Source of the DNA: [Empedobacter] haloabium
GTDB lineage: Bacteria > Pseudomonadota > Gammaproteobacteria > Burkholderiales > Burkholderiaceae_D
Reading direction: 5' to 3'
Length of the DNA stretch: 64,000 bases
Assembly: GCA_008011715.2 (NCBI GenBank)
Contig: CP136508.1
Location: 62,001 to 126,000, forward strand
The stretch's first letter is position 1. Each line of letters starts with the position of its first letter. Shown here piece by piece: positions 1 to 8,478 of this stretch. The position numbers were made by a program, and so were the translations under genes. The notes under the pieces were generated by a model. It did no database searches and was not told where the DNA came from. It worked only from the letters and a program-made list of their open reading frames with translations.

Positions 1-1
1 C

Positions 2-100
2 ATGCTGGCTTGCGGCCTGCTGTTGATGATGCCGCGCACCTGGCTGGCCGATTGGTCGCGCCTGGGCGACCCCAAAACCCGGGACAGGCCCTGGTTTTGA
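2..100 (+). CDS. 3' end of an unidentified protein (partial, cut by window start)
   Basis: Frame 2 is open from the window edge to a TGA at 98-100. It reads as a hydrophobic stretch (residues LLLMM and TWLADW visible) followed by a charged tail ending in RPWF. This looks like the end of a membrane protein whose start lies outside the window. The last codons and the stop fall inside a CAAAACC...GGTTTTG inverted repeat (74-99) that resembles the dispersed palindromic repeats elsewhere in the window, so the natural C-terminus may have been altered by the repeat. The family is not recognised. Confidence 0.4.
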   Translation: MLACGLLLMMPRTWLADWSRLGDPKTRDRPWF

Positions 101-120
101 GGAAATGTCGGCGCAAACAA

Positions 121-147
121 AAAGGCCGGGCTTGCAGCCCGGCCTTT
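121..147. terminator. Bidirectional hairpin terminator
   Basis: A perfect 11-bp inverted repeat (AAAGGCCGGGC, loop TTGCA, then its complement ending CCTTT) lies between the partial gene on the plus strand and the 3' end of the symporter on the minus strand. A-rich and T-rich flanks make it usable by both convergent genes. Confidence 0.75.
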
Positions 148-163
148 CGCAGGAAACACCGAC

Positions 164-1471
164 TCAGCGCAGCGGCGCGGTGGCCGGGTCCTGCTTGATG
201 GGCGTCGTCAGCTCGCCTTCCCACTTGGCCACGACGGCGGTCGCGACGCTATTGCCGATCACGTTCGTCGCGGAACGCGCCATGTCGAGGAAGTGGTCGA
301 TGCTGAGCAGCAGTACCAGGCCCGCCTCGGGGATGTTGAACTGCGCCAGCGTGGCGGCGATGACGACCAGCGACGCGCGTGGCACGCCCGCCATGCCCTT
401 CGACGTCAGCATCAGCACGGCCATCATCGAGATCTGCGTGCCCATCGACAGTTCGATGCCATAAGCCTGCGCGATGAACACGGCGGCGAAGGTGCAGTAC
501 ATCATCGAGCCGTCCAGGTTGAACGAATAGCCGATCGGCAGCACGAAGGCGGCGATGCGGTTGCGCACGCCGAAGCGCTCCAGGCCTTCCAGCGTTTTCG
601 GGAATGCCGCTTCGGAGGAGGCGGTCGAGAAGGCCAGCAGGGTCGGGCCGCGCACTTCGGTCAGCAGCGCGAAGATGCGCTTGCCGAGGAAGATGAAGCC
701 GGCGGCGATCAGCAGGATCCACAGGATGGCGATGCCGATGTAGAACTCGGCCATGAAGAAACCGTAGGTCTTCAGCACGCCGAGGCCTTCCTTGGCGATG
801 ATGCCGGAAACGGCGGCAAACACGGCGATCGGCGCGAACTGCATCACGTAGCCCGTCACCTTCAGCATGATGTGCGCCACGCCGTCGATCGCGTCGATCG
901 TCGGCTCGGCTTTCTTGCCGACGGCGGCGGCCGCGAGGCCGAAGAACAGCGAGAACACGACGATCTGCAGGATTTCGTTCTTCGCCATGCCGTCGACGAT
1001 GGAGGAGGGCACCAGGTGGGTGATGAAGTCCTTCAGGGTCAGGCTGCTGGTCGCCAGCTCGGCGTGGCCGGTGGTGGCCAGCGTACCGGCGAGCATGTCG
1101 CCCGGACGGAAGATGTTCACGAGGATCAGGCCCAGCGCCAGCGACATCACGGAAGCGATCAGGAACCAGCCCAGCGTCTTCAGGCCGATACGGCCTACCT
1201 CGCCGGCGTCGCCCATACGCGCGATGCCGACAACCAGCGTGGAGAACACCAGGGGCGCAATGATCATCTTGATCATGCGCAGGAACAGCGTCGTGATCAG
1301 GGACATCGCGTCCGAATACTTGGCCGGGGTTTCCAGCGACGTATTCAACAGGTAGCCTGCCAGGATGCCGAGCGCCAGCGCGACCAGGATATAGGTCGTC
1401 AGGCGGCTTTTCTTCTCCACGGGGCGGTGCTCCCCATCGTATTTGTCGTGCATATGGTGCGTATGGTCCAT
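164..1471 (-). CDS. Dicarboxylate/amino acid:cation symporter (DAACS family)
   Basis: Inner-membrane secondary transporter of 435 residues, in the DctA/GltP family that moves C4-dicarboxylates or glutamate/aspartate with H+ or Na+. Family signatures are visible: a serine-containing re-entrant loop (TASSEAAFP), the NLDGS motif, and the late MARSATNV segment that lines the substrate site. The ATG at 1469-1471 is chosen because GGAG precedes it by a normal distance. A longer upstream frame has no such site and adds an unlikely basic leader. The N-terminus is His-rich (MDHTHHMHDK), which is unusual. The exact substrate cannot be read from sequence. Confidence 0.88.
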   Translation of the reverse strand: MDHTHHMHDKYDGEHRPVEKKSRLTTYILVALALGILAGYLLNTSLETPAKYSDAMSLITTLFLRMIKMIIAPLVFSTLVVGIARMGDAGEVGRIGLKTLGWFLIASVMSLALGLILVNIFRPGDMLAGTLATTGHAELATSSLTLKDFITHLVPSSIVDGMAKNEILQIVVFSLFFGLAAAAVGKKAEPTIDAIDGVAHIMLKVTGYVMQFAPIAVFAAVSGIIAKEGLGVLKTYGFFMAEFYIGIAILWILLIAAGFIFLGKRIFALLTEVRGPTLLAFSTASSEAAFPKTLEGLERFGVRNRIAAFVLPIGYSFNLDGSMMYCTFAAVFIAQAYGIELSMGTQISMMAVLMLTSKGMAGVPRASLVVIAATLAQFNIPEAGLVLLLSIDHFLDMARSATNVIGNSVATAVVAKWEGELTTPIKQDPATAPLR

Positions 1472-1537
1472 ATTTATCTCCGTGGTGGGGCCAGCGCCGC
1501 CGGGTGGGTGGCGTGGCCGGGTTGCCGCTACAATGCT

Positions 1538-1629
1538 AAAAAACCTCGCCAACCCTCGCTGGCAAGCCGACCTGCGTGCACCGGTGCAACAGATCGGAAG
1601 GCGCCGGCGGCGGTTTTCCGAGGTTTTTT
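1538..1629. other. Structured intergenic region between divergent genes (1472-1780)
   Basis: The 309-bp gap between the symporter and the ABC ATPase contains no convincing gene. It is bounded inside by an 11-bp perfect inverted repeat (AAAAAACCTCG at 1538-1548 and CGAGGTTTTTT at 1619-1629). The 70 bases between hold a 12-bp palindrome TGCACCGGTGCA (1577-1588) and GC-rich complementary runs. Either strand would fold into a long stem followed by a T-run. It could be a small RNA, a leader element or a terminator; no known family is recognised. Confidence 0.4.
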
Positions 1630-1780
1630 GCTGCTATCTCCGCGCGTCCGATTGTGGATCGTTGCTAAAAGATAAGGCAATTTGATTAATAAGTCCCGCA
1701 GTATCCTTGTGGCTCAGGACACTGTCAAGCGACTGTGGGCGCCCGTCCACAACGCGCCGGGGCACCCGATACGGACAACG

Positions 1781-2506
1781 ATGATCGAACTCACGGACGT
1801 CAGCAAGTGGTACGGCAGCTTCCAGGTACTGGACGGCTGCAGCACTCGCGTCAACAAGGGCGACGTGATGGTGATCTGCGGCCCGTCCGGCTCCGGCAAG
1901 TCCACTCTGATCAAGACCGTCAACGGCCTGGAGCCGTTCCAGCGCGGCCAGATCGTGGTCGACGGTACCTCCGTCGGCGCGCCCGGGACGGACCTGGCAC
2001 AGCTGCGCGCCCGCATCGGCATGGTGTTCCAGAACTTCGAGCTGTTCCCGCACCTGTCCGTGCGTGCCAACCTGGCGCTGGCGCAGGTCAAGGTCTTGCG
2101 GCGCTCGCGCGACGAGGCCAACGAGCGCGGACTGCGCTACCTGGACCGCGTCGGCCTGCTGGCGCAGCAGGACAAGTACCCGCACCAGCTCTCCGGCGGC
2201 CAGCAGCAGCGCGTGGCGATCGCGCGCGCGCTGGCGATGGACCCGGTGGCCATGCTGTTCGACGAGCCCACCTCCGCGCTCGACCCGGAAATGATCGGCG
2301 AGGTGCTGGACGTGATGGTAGGCCTGGCGCAGGACGGCATGACGATGATGGTCGTCACCCACGAGATGGGCTTCGCGCGCCGCGTGGCCAGCCGCGTGCT
2401 GTTCATGGACGGCGGGCGCATCCTGGACGACTGCGCCAAGGACGAATTCTTCGGCAGCCCCCGTTCCGGCCGGGCTGGCGAGTTCCTGGCACGCATCCTG
2501 CGTTGA
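1781..2506 (+). CDS. Amino acid ABC transporter ATP-binding protein (GlnQ/GltL-like)
   Basis: A 241-residue cytoplasmic ATPase that would energise a polar amino acid importer. Walker A (GPSGSGKST, near residues 32-40), the ABC signature ([15 protein letters not shown]) and Walker B ([13 protein letters not shown]) are all intact, followed by the switch His in VVTHEMGF. The start [12 protein letters not shown] matches the usual family N-terminus. An upstream in-frame ATG at 1682 would add 33 residues with no counterpart in the family. No permease or binding protein lies alongside, so it must serve a transporter encoded elsewhere or be an orphan. pyrC follows after 41 bp. Confidence 0.87.
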   Translation: MIELTDVSKWYGSFQVLDGCSTRVNKGDVMVICGPSGSGKSTLIKTVNGLEPFQRGQIVVDGTSVGAPGTDLAQLRARIGMVFQNFELFPHLSVRANLALAQVKVLRRSRDEANERGLRYLDRVGLLAQQDKYPHQLSGGQQQRVAIARALAMDPVAMLFDEPTSALDPEMIGEVLDVMVGLAQDGMTMMVVTHEMGFARRVASRVLFMDGGRILDDCAKDEFFGSPRSGRAGEFLARILR

Positions 2507-2547
2507 CGGGGAGAGTAGAATGTCGCATCCGTTTTCCGAGAACCGCC

Positions 2548-3603
2548 ATGTCCCAACAACCCTACACCGCTCCTGATTCGATCACCATCATCCGCCCGGA
2601 CGACTGGCACCTGCACCTGCGTGACGGCGCCACGATGGCGGCCGTGCTGCCGCACAGCGCGCGCCAGTTCGGCCGCGCGATCGTCATGCCGAACCTGAAG
2701 CCGCCCGTCACGACGGTGGCGCAGGCCGCCGCCTACCGCGACCGCATCCTGGCCGCGCTGCCGTCCGATCTGGCGTTCGAGCCGCTGATGACGCTGTACC
2801 TGACCAACAATACCAGCGCCGACGAGATCCGCCGCGCCGCCGAGAGCGATTTCATCCACGCCGTAAAACTGTATCCGGCGGGCGCCACCACCAACTCCGA
2901 CGCCGGTGTGACGGACCTGGTCAACTGCTACCCGGTGCTGGAAGTGATGCAGGAAGTCGGGCTGCCGTTCCTGGTGCACGGCGAAGTGACCGATCCGGAC
3001 GTCGACCTGTTCGACCGCGAAGCCGTCTTCATCGAGCGCATCATGCGCCCGCTGCGCCGCAATTTCCCGGCGCTGAACATCGTCTTCGAACACATCACGA
3101 CGAAAGACGCGGCGCAGTACGTGGCCGAGGCGGAAGGCCCGATCGCCGCGACGATCACGGCGCACCACCTGCTGTACAACCGCAACGAGATCTTCAAGGG
3201 CGGCATCCGCCCGCACTATTACTGCCTGCCGGTGCTCAAGCGCGAGGAACACCGCCTGGCGCTGGTCACGGCCGCGACCAGCGGCGACGAGCGTTTCTTC
3301 CTCGGCACCGACTCGGCGCCGCACGCCCAGGGCGCCAAGGAAGCGGCCTGCGGCTGCGCCGGCTGCTACACGGCGCTGCATGCGATGGAGCTGTACACGG
3401 AAGCCTTCGAGCGCGCCGGCGCGCTGGACAAGCTGGAAGCCTTCGCCAGCCTGAACGGCCCGCAGTTCTACGGCCTGGCGCCGAACGCCGATACCATCAC
3501 GTTGAAGCGCGAGCAGTGGACCCTGCCACAAACCTTGCCGTTCGGCGAGCAGGAGCTGGTCCCGCTGAACGCGGGCGAAACCATCAACTGGAAAATGGTG
3601 TAA
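2548..3603 (+). CDS. pyrC: Dihydroorotase
   Basis: Cyclises N-carbamoyl-L-aspartate to L-dihydroorotate, the third step of de novo pyrimidine synthesis. The 351 residues match the class II (E. coli-type) enzyme. The metal-binding HxH ([10 protein letters not shown], His21 and His23), the lysine that is carboxylated to bridge the zinc ions (AVKLYPAG, Lys107) and the later catalytic segment FLGTDSAPH are all visible. The start follows CCGCC rather than a strong ribosome site but gives the normal N-terminus. The DUF3025 gene begins at the very next base, so the two are probably co-translated. Confidence 0.95.
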   Translation: MSQQPYTAPDSITIIRPDDWHLHLRDGATMAAVLPHSARQFGRAIVMPNLKPPVTTVAQAAAYRDRILAALPSDLAFEPLMTLYLTNNTSADEIRRAAESDFIHAVKLYPAGATTNSDAGVTDLVNCYPVLEVMQEVGLPFLVHGEVTDPDVDLFDREAVFIERIMRPLRRNFPALNIVFEHITTKDAAQYVAEAEGPIAATITAHHLLYNRNEIFKGGIRPHYYCLPVLKREEHRLALVTAATSGDERFFLGTDSAPHAQGAKEAACGCAGCYTALHAMELYTEAFERAGALDKLEAFASLNGPQFYGLAPNADTITLKREQWTLPQTLPFGEQELVPLNAGETINWKMV

Positions 3604-4413
3604 GTGTTCGCCACGATCGACTGGGCGCAGCCGTGGTACGCGTCCGTGCGCGGCGCGGCCGCCCTGGCCGCGCAAGAGCATGCGGACGTGATCCCCGCTT
3701 TCAATGCGCGCGCGGCGGCGCTGGGCCTGGTCAACCATGCCGACCTGCCGCTGCGCTTCGTGCCGCAGGCCAGCCTGCCGGAGGGCACGGCGTATGAGGA
3801 GTTCATCGGCGCCACCGGCAACGTGCCCACGCGCGACAACCTGCACGATTTCTTCAATGGCCTGGTATGGCTGACGTTCCCGCTGGTGAAGCGGCAGCTG
3901 AACGCGCTGCAGGCCGCGCAGATCGCGCGCGACGGCGTGGGCAAGTCGCGCGGCCCCGCCCGCGACGCGGCCACGATTTTCGACGAGAACGCTGCGCTGC
4001 TGGTCGTGCAGGACGATGCCGACGGCGCCGCCCTGGTCGAGGCGCTGCGCAACCACCGCTGGCGCGAAGCCTTTGTGACGCGTGCCGCGCAGTTCGGTGC
4101 GAGCGCCGAGGTCTGGCTGTTCGGCCACGCCCTGATGGAAAAGCTGGTCGCGCCCTATAAAGCCATCACGGCGCACACGCGCGTGGTGATGGCCCCGGCC
4201 TTGTACTTCACGTGGCCTGCGCAGCAACGCCAGGCCTGGCTGGACGAGCAGGTGGCAAACCAGCTGCAGCAGGAAGGGTTGAACAATGCAGGATTCACGC
4301 CGCTGCCGGTGCTGGGCATTCCCGGCTGGTGGCCGGCGCAGGATGACGCTTTTTATGACGACACCGCCGTGTTCCGTCCCAAACGGCACACGCCCAAACA
4401 GGAGAACGCATGA
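3604..4413 (+). CDS. DUF3025 domain-containing protein
   Basis: A 269-residue protein of unknown function, recognised by the DUF3025 pattern: an N-terminal DWAQPWY motif and a central NLHDFFNGLVWL motif with conserved aromatic residues. It starts with GTG directly after the pyrC stop codon and overlaps the next gene by four bases (ATGA), so it sits in the middle of a translationally coupled trio. No signal peptide or membrane segment is seen. Family members are common in beta- and gammaproteobacteria, but I know of no assigned reaction. Confidence 0.8.
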   Translation: MFATIDWAQPWYASVRGAAALAAQEHADVIPAFNARAAALGLVNHADLPLRFVPQASLPEGTAYEEFIGATGNVPTRDNLHDFFNGLVWLTFPLVKRQLNALQAAQIARDGVGKSRGPARDAATIFDENAALLVVQDDADGAALVEALRNHRWREAFVTRAAQFGASAEVWLFGHALMEKLVAPYKAITAHTRVVMAPALYFTWPAQQRQAWLDEQVANQLQQEGLNNAGFTPLPVLGIPGWWPAQDDAFYDDTAVFRPKRHTPKQENA

Positions 4414-5417
4414 CGCAGACCAAAACCATCCGCTGGGGCATCCTCGGCACGGGCAAGATCGCCAAGGCCTTCGCCACCGCGCTGAAGGATACGCCGGACG
4501 CCGTCCTGGCGGCCGTTGCCTCGCGCAGTGTTGATAGCGCTACCGCCTTCGCGACGGCGTATGGCTCGCACGAGCTGACCAAAAGCCACGGCAGCTACCA
4601 GGCGCTGGCGGACGACCCGGACGTGGACGCGATCTACATCGCCACACCGCACCCGATGCACCACGAGAACGCGCTGATGTGCCTGAACGCCGGCAAGGCC
4701 ATCCTGGTCGAGAAGGCATTTACGGTGAACCGCCGCGAAGCGGAGGAGATCGTCGCGCTGGCGCGCGCCAAAAAGCTGTTCGTGATGGAAGCGATGTGGA
4801 CGCGCTTCCATCCCTCGCTGCTGGAAGCGAAACGGATCGTCGCCAGTGGCGAGATCGGCACGGTGGCCACCATCCAGGCCGACCTGGGTTTTTATGCGGA
4901 CGTCGGTCCGGAGCACCGGCTGTTCAACCCGGCGCTGGGCGGCGGCTCGCTGCTGGACCTGGGCATTTATCCGCTGTCGATCGCGACCTACTTCCTGGGC
5001 CCGGTGCAGTCGGTGAAAGCCAGCGGCCAGCTCGGCCCGACGGGCGTGGACGTGCAGGCGGTATTCGCGCTGACGCACGAAAACGGTGGCCTGTCCGCCT
5101 GCAGCAGCAGCCTGTTGGCGCGTACGCCGGTGGAATGCACGATCTGCGGCAGCAAGGGTTTTATCCGCCTGCACAGCCGCTTCCACAATACGGAGGACCT
5201 GACGGTGGAACTGAACGACGGCAGCCGCCGCGCCGTGCATGTGCCGCGCATCGGCAACGGTTATGCGCACGAGATCATCGAGGTCAATCGCTGCTTGCGC
5301 GAGGGGCTGCTGGAGAGTCCTGTCATGCCGCTGGACGAGACCCTGGCGCTGATGGGAGTACTCGATGAGATGCGGCGGCAGATCGGGGTGACGTACGAGG
5401 CCGATCGGGCTGTCTAA
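4410..5417 (+). CDS. Gfo/Idh/MocA family NAD(P)-dependent oxidoreductase
   Basis: A 335-residue cytoplasmic dehydrogenase. The N-terminal Rossmann fold shows GILGTGKIAKAFA, and the catalytic EKAF segment (family EKP-like lysine) lies near residue 97. The C-terminal half is the mixed-sheet substrate domain, with GGGSLLDLGIYPL typical of the trans-dihydrodiol or glucose-fructose oxidoreductase-like branch. Substrate is unknown; sugars, inositols or dihydrodiols are all possible. The start overlaps the DUF3025 stop (ATGA). A strong hairpin terminator follows immediately. Confidence 0.85.
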   Translation: MTQTKTIRWGILGTGKIAKAFATALKDTPDAVLAAVASRSVDSATAFATAYGSHELTKSHGSYQALADDPDVDAIYIATPHPMHHENALMCLNAGKAILVEKAFTVNRREAEEIVALARAKKLFVMEAMWTRFHPSLLEAKRIVASGEIGTVATIQADLGFYADVGPEHRLFNPALGGGSLLDLGIYPLSIATYFLGPVQSVKASGQLGPTGVDVQAVFALTHENGGLSACSSSLLARTPVECTICGSKGFIRLHSRFHNTEDLTVELNDGSRRAVHVPRIGNGYAHEIIEVNRCLREGLLESPVMPLDETLALMGVLDEMRRQIGVTYEADRAV

Positions 5418-5420
5418 GTA

Positions 5421-5448
5421 AAAAGGGACAGCGCTTGCTGTCCCTTTT
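5421..5448 (+). terminator. Rho-independent terminator after the oxidoreductase
   Basis: A 12-bp perfect stem (AAAAGGGACAGC, loop GCTT, complement ending CCCTTTT) followed by GTTTTG. It also serves the convergent PEP-CTERM gene on the minus strand. Confidence 0.85.
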
Positions 5449-5465
5449 GTTTTGCGTGCCGCTGC

Positions 5466-5906
5466 TTACGCGGCGGTCTTGCGGCGGCGAGCTACCACGC
5501 CCAGGATGCCGACGCCGGCCAGGAGCATGGCCCAAGTCGTGGGTTCGGGGACCAGCATCACGTCCCTGCCAGCCAAGGGGACAGTTCTAAAGCCGGAATC
5601 ATTGCCATACTGATTCTCCACGACGTCGTATGCCCCGTCGATAACGTTGGCGCGCCCGCCATCTTCGTTGAACTCATGACCGCTGCCGGCAGTCGCCCAC
5701 GATTGCGACCCGTTGGGTCCGGAAGCAGCCGAGCTAAATAGCCAGTCTGGCGAACCATTGGGCCCGGAAACAGCAGAGGAAAGCAGCCATTCTTGTGACC
5801 CATTGGGTCCCGCAACAGCAAAGTCGAACTGCGGAAAATGATCCGCGTGCGCCATGGGAGTCATGGCCGCCATGGCTAATGCCAAGCCAAGAATTTTCGT
5901 CTTCAT
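5466..5906 (-). CDS. PEP-CTERM sorting-signal protein with three 15-residue repeats
   Basis: A 146-residue secreted protein. Residues 1-21 form a signal peptide ending AHA before Asp. Residues 31-75 hold three tandem 15-residue repeats built on GPNGSxxW (variants GPNGSQEW, GPNGSPDW, GPNGSQSW). The C-terminus is a full PEP-CTERM signal: VPEPTTWAMLLAG (PEP at 120-122), a hydrophobic helix and a basic RRRK tail. Such proteins are processed by exosortase in exopolysaccharide-producing bacteria; exosortase itself is not in the window. The start is chosen for the signal peptide and an AGGCGA ribosome site. The gene has visibly lower GC than its neighbours. The function of the repeat region is unknown. 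Confidence 0.85.
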   Translation of the reverse strand: MKTKILGLALAMAAMTPMAHADHFPQFDFAVAGPNGSQEWLLSSAVSGPNGSPDWLFSSAASGPNGSQSWATAGSGHEFNEDGGRANVIDGAYDVVENQYGNDSGFRTVPLAGRDVMLVPEPTTWAMLLAGVGILGVVARRRKTAA

Positions 5907-6040
5907 CGATTCGCCTGAGTAGTCAGAGTATGCTGCTGAAAATTTGTAGCATATGGTTTTATTGCAATTTTCACAAGCGGTGTCAGCAGGCATATTTTGC
6001 TTCGGGTACACTGAACCGCCAGTCATCGCCAGGAAACGTC

Positions 6041-7258
6041 ATGTTCACCGCTCCCCGTGCCCCCAACCTAAAAACCGTCCTGATCGCCACCGGCGTCATC
6101 CTGACCCTGGCCATGGGCGTGCGCCACGGCTTTGGCCTGTGGATGCAGCCGATCTCCCAGGCCAACGGCTGGAGCCGCGAGACCTATTCGCTGGCGATGG
6201 CGCTGCAGAACCTGATGTGGGGCGCGTTCGGGCCGTTTGCCGGCATGGTGGCGGACCGCTTCGGCACCATGCGCGTCGTGCTGGCCGGCGCGTTCGCGTA
6301 CATGGGCGGCCTGCTGTGGATGGCGCTCGTCACGCAGCCGGCGCTGTTCGTCATCGGCTCCGGCATCCTGATCGGCCTTGGCCTGGCCTGCACGGCGTTT
6401 GGCGCCGTCAGTGGCATCATCGGCCGCGCGGCGCCGCCCGAGCGGCGTTCCTGGGCCTTCGGCATTTCCGGCGCGGCCAGCTCGTTTGGCCAGTTCATGC
6501 TGATGCCCGTCGAGCAGACGCTGATCTCGTCGGTCGGCTGGCAGACCGCGTTGTATCTGCTGGCGGCCCTGGTCGTATTCCTGATGGTGCCGATGTCGTT
6601 CCGGCTGCGCGAGCCGGCCCACGTGAAGGCGGCGGGGCATCATCAGAGCATCGGCGCCGCGCTGGGCGAGGCGCTGCGCAATCGCTCGTTCCTGCTGCTG
6701 GTCACCGGCTACTTCGTCTGCGGCTTCCAGCTGATCTTCATCGGCGTACACCTGCCGGCCTACCTGAAGGACAAGGGTGTGCTCGATCCGCAGGTCGCCG
6801 TCACCGCGCTGGCGCTGATCGGCCTGTTCAACATCTTCGGCTCGTACATGGCCGGCCAGCTGGGCGGCAAGGTGCCCAAGCGTTACCTGCTGTCGTTCAT
6901 CTATTTTGCCCGCGCCGCCATCATCGCGCTGTTCCTGCTGGCGCCCCTGTCGCCGCTGACGGTCTACATCTTCGCGGCGGCGATGGGCGTGCTGTGGCTG
7001 TCCACGGTGCCGCTGACGAACGGCATCATCGCCGGCGTGTTCGGCTTGTCGCACATGTCGATGCTGGCCGGCCTCGTGTTCTTCTCGCACCAGATCGGCA
7101 GCTTCATCGGTGTGTGGTTGGGCGGCTACCTGTTCGACCTGCAGGGCAGCTACGATGTCGTGTGGGGCATCGCCATCGGCCTCGGTGTCATCGCCGGCCT
7201 GGCCAACCTGCCGGTGGACGAGCGCCCGCTGGTGCGCGCGCAGCTGAAGGCGGCGTGA
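6041..7258 (+). CDS. MFS transporter
   Basis: A 405-residue inner-membrane protein with about twelve hydrophobic segments in two halves. The loop 2-3 motif GMVADRFGTMRV identifies the major facilitator superfamily. The N-terminal half resembles the monocarboxylate/oxalate-type group (GVRHGFGLWMQPISQANGW). Substrate is unknown. ATG 6041 is preceded by AGGAAA at a proper distance; the frame is open further upstream but without membrane character. A 42-codon reading frame follows after one base. Confidence 0.85.
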   Translation: MFTAPRAPNLKTVLIATGVILTLAMGVRHGFGLWMQPISQANGWSRETYSLAMALQNLMWGAFGPFAGMVADRFGTMRVVLAGAFAYMGGLLWMALVTQPALFVIGSGILIGLGLACTAFGAVSGIIGRAAPPERRSWAFGISGAASSFGQFMLMPVEQTLISSVGWQTALYLLAALVVFLMVPMSFRLREPAHVKAAGHHQSIGAALGEALRNRSFLLLVTGYFVCGFQLIFIGVHLPAYLKDKGVLDPQVAVTALALIGLFNIFGSYMAGQLGGKVPKRYLLSFIYFARAAIIALFLLAPLSPLTVYIFAAAMGVLWLSTVPLTNGIIAGVFGLSHMSMLAGLVFFSHQIGSFIGVWLGGYLFDLQGSYDVVWGIAIGLGVIAGLANLPVDERPLVRAQLKAA

Positions 7259-7259
7259 C

Positions 7260-7388
7260 GTGAACGAACGTCTCAAGCGCCTCGCGTGGTGGCTGTTGAT
7301 CGCCGTCGTGCTGGCGTTGTGCTTTGCGGCCTACCTGCGTCCCGCCTTTATGCTGGACCTGGCAAACCGGATCTACCTGTGCTTCTGA
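7260..7388 (+). CDS. Small single-span membrane protein (42 residues)
   Basis: A GTG start one base after the MFS stop opens 42 codons ending at TGA 7386-7388. The product has a basic N-terminus (NERLKRLAWW), one hydrophobic helix (LLIAVVLALCFAAYL) and a short tail ending YLCF. The immediate coupling to the MFS gene and the clean positive-inside membrane topology argue that it is real. The last 41 bp overlap the 3' end of the convergent acyltransferase gene. It may be a transporter-associated peptide; the function is unknown. Confidence 0.6.
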   Translation: MNERLKRLAWWLLIAVVLALCFAAYLRPAFMLDLANRIYLCF

Positions 7389-8469
7389 TCCGGCGCGCCA
7401 GCAGCCGCCGCACACCCCACGCCAGCAGCGCGCTGGCGGCCAGGAACAGCGCGAACAGCGGCAGGCGCGCCGCGTAGCCGATCTCCTCCTTGCTGAACAG
7501 GTTGCGCAGCAGCGCCAGCACGACGACATGGAACAGGTACAGCTCATAGCTGTGCCGGCCCAGCCAGCGCAGCGGCGCCAGCATGCGTGCCGTTGCCATG
7601 CTGGCGCCGCTGGCACGGCGCCTCGTCACCAGCAGCACGGCGGCGGCCAGCGCGATCCACGTGAACCCGAACACTTCGTGACCATGGATGCCGCGCAAGT
7701 ATAGCGAGATGAGCGCCGCGCCCGCGAGCCAGCGCAGCAGCCGCGCATGGGGCAACGGCCGGTGCAGGCGATGGGCCAGCAGCGCGGCCAGGCAGCCCAG
7801 CGCGATCGCGTCGAAGCAGGCCAGGTAGCCGTACAGGTAATACAGCTCGTTGTCGGCGTGCGCCGCGCGGTACAGCGGACCGGCCACGATCAAGGCCACG
7901 CCCAGCAGCACCAGCAGCCAGGTGCGGCGCAGCAGCAGCGCGACCAGTGGCAGCGCCAGATAAAACAGTTCTTCCACCGACAGCGACCAGTACACGTTCA
8001 AACAGTAATTGAAGTAGCCGGCCGACTGCATCAACACGTTGTGCCAGAACGTCAGCACCGAGCCCACGGCGGGCACGAAAAACGACGCCGGCAGGGCCGG
8101 ATCGGCATCCGAATTGTCGAAGTAGGGCACGCCGGCGCAGCCGAGCGTGACGATGATCGCCAATGCCAGCAGCAGGGGCGGCAGGATGCGCCGGGCGCGC
8201 GCCGCGTAAAACGCGCGGGCGTCGATGCGAGACAAGCTGCCCCAGCGCGCCAGCGAATTGGTCGTGATCAGGAAGCCGGAAATGACGAAAAATACAGTGA
8301 CGCCATAGTTGCCGTTCCGGGCCACGGCCGTGACGAACGCGGGACCGAACAAGCTTCCCAGCGGGCTGTCCTTTAGGCCATAGGCCAGTGCGAAGTGGAG
8401 CACCAGCACGCTGGCAATGGCCGCGCCGCGCAGCAGGTCGATATGGGGATTACGGTGGCTACCGATCAT
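7348..8469 (-). CDS. Acyltransferase family 3 (OafA/YrhL-like)
   Basis: A 373-residue polytopic inner-membrane acyltransferase of the kind that O-acylates surface polysaccharides or lipids. The N-terminal family signature is clear (HIDLLRGAAIASVLVLHF), as is the second motif VFFVISGFLI. Roughly ten hydrophobic segments follow. The gene begins 9 bp after the TonB receptor stop and is the last gene of the BlaI-controlled unit. Its 3' end overlaps the small membrane protein on the opposite strand. The acyl group and acceptor cannot be deduced. Confidence 0.87.
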   Translation of the reverse strand: MIGSHRNPHIDLLRGAAIASVLVLHFALAYGLKDSPLGSLFGPAFVTAVARNGNYGVTVFFVISGFLITTNSLARWGSLSRIDARAFYAARARRILPPLLLALAIIVTLGCAGVPYFDNSDADPALPASFFVPAVGSVLTFWHNVLMQSAGYFNYCLNVYWSLSVEELFYLALPLVALLLRRTWLLVLLGVALIVAGPLYRAAHADNELYYLYGYLACFDAIALGCLAALLAHRLHRPLPHARLLRWLAGAALISLYLRGIHGHEVFGFTWIALAAAVLLVTRRRASGASMATARMLAPLRWLGRHSYELYLFHVVVLALLRNLFSKEEIGYAARLPLFALFLAASALLAWGVRRLLARRIRSTGRSGLPGPA

Positions 8470-8478
8470 CGGGATTCC

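Noticed and set aside
2137..4389. A 750-codon minus-strand frame opposite pyrC and the DUF3025 gene
   Set aside because: Antisense to pyrC; rich in Arg, Gln, His and Val with no family resemblance.
5421..5448. Treating this hairpin as another copy of the GGGGTCTGTCCCC repeat, because it contains GGGACAGC and GCTGTCCC
   Set aside because: Its arms, loop and flanking T-run are those of an ordinary terminator and it lacks the GACCCC half of the repeat core.
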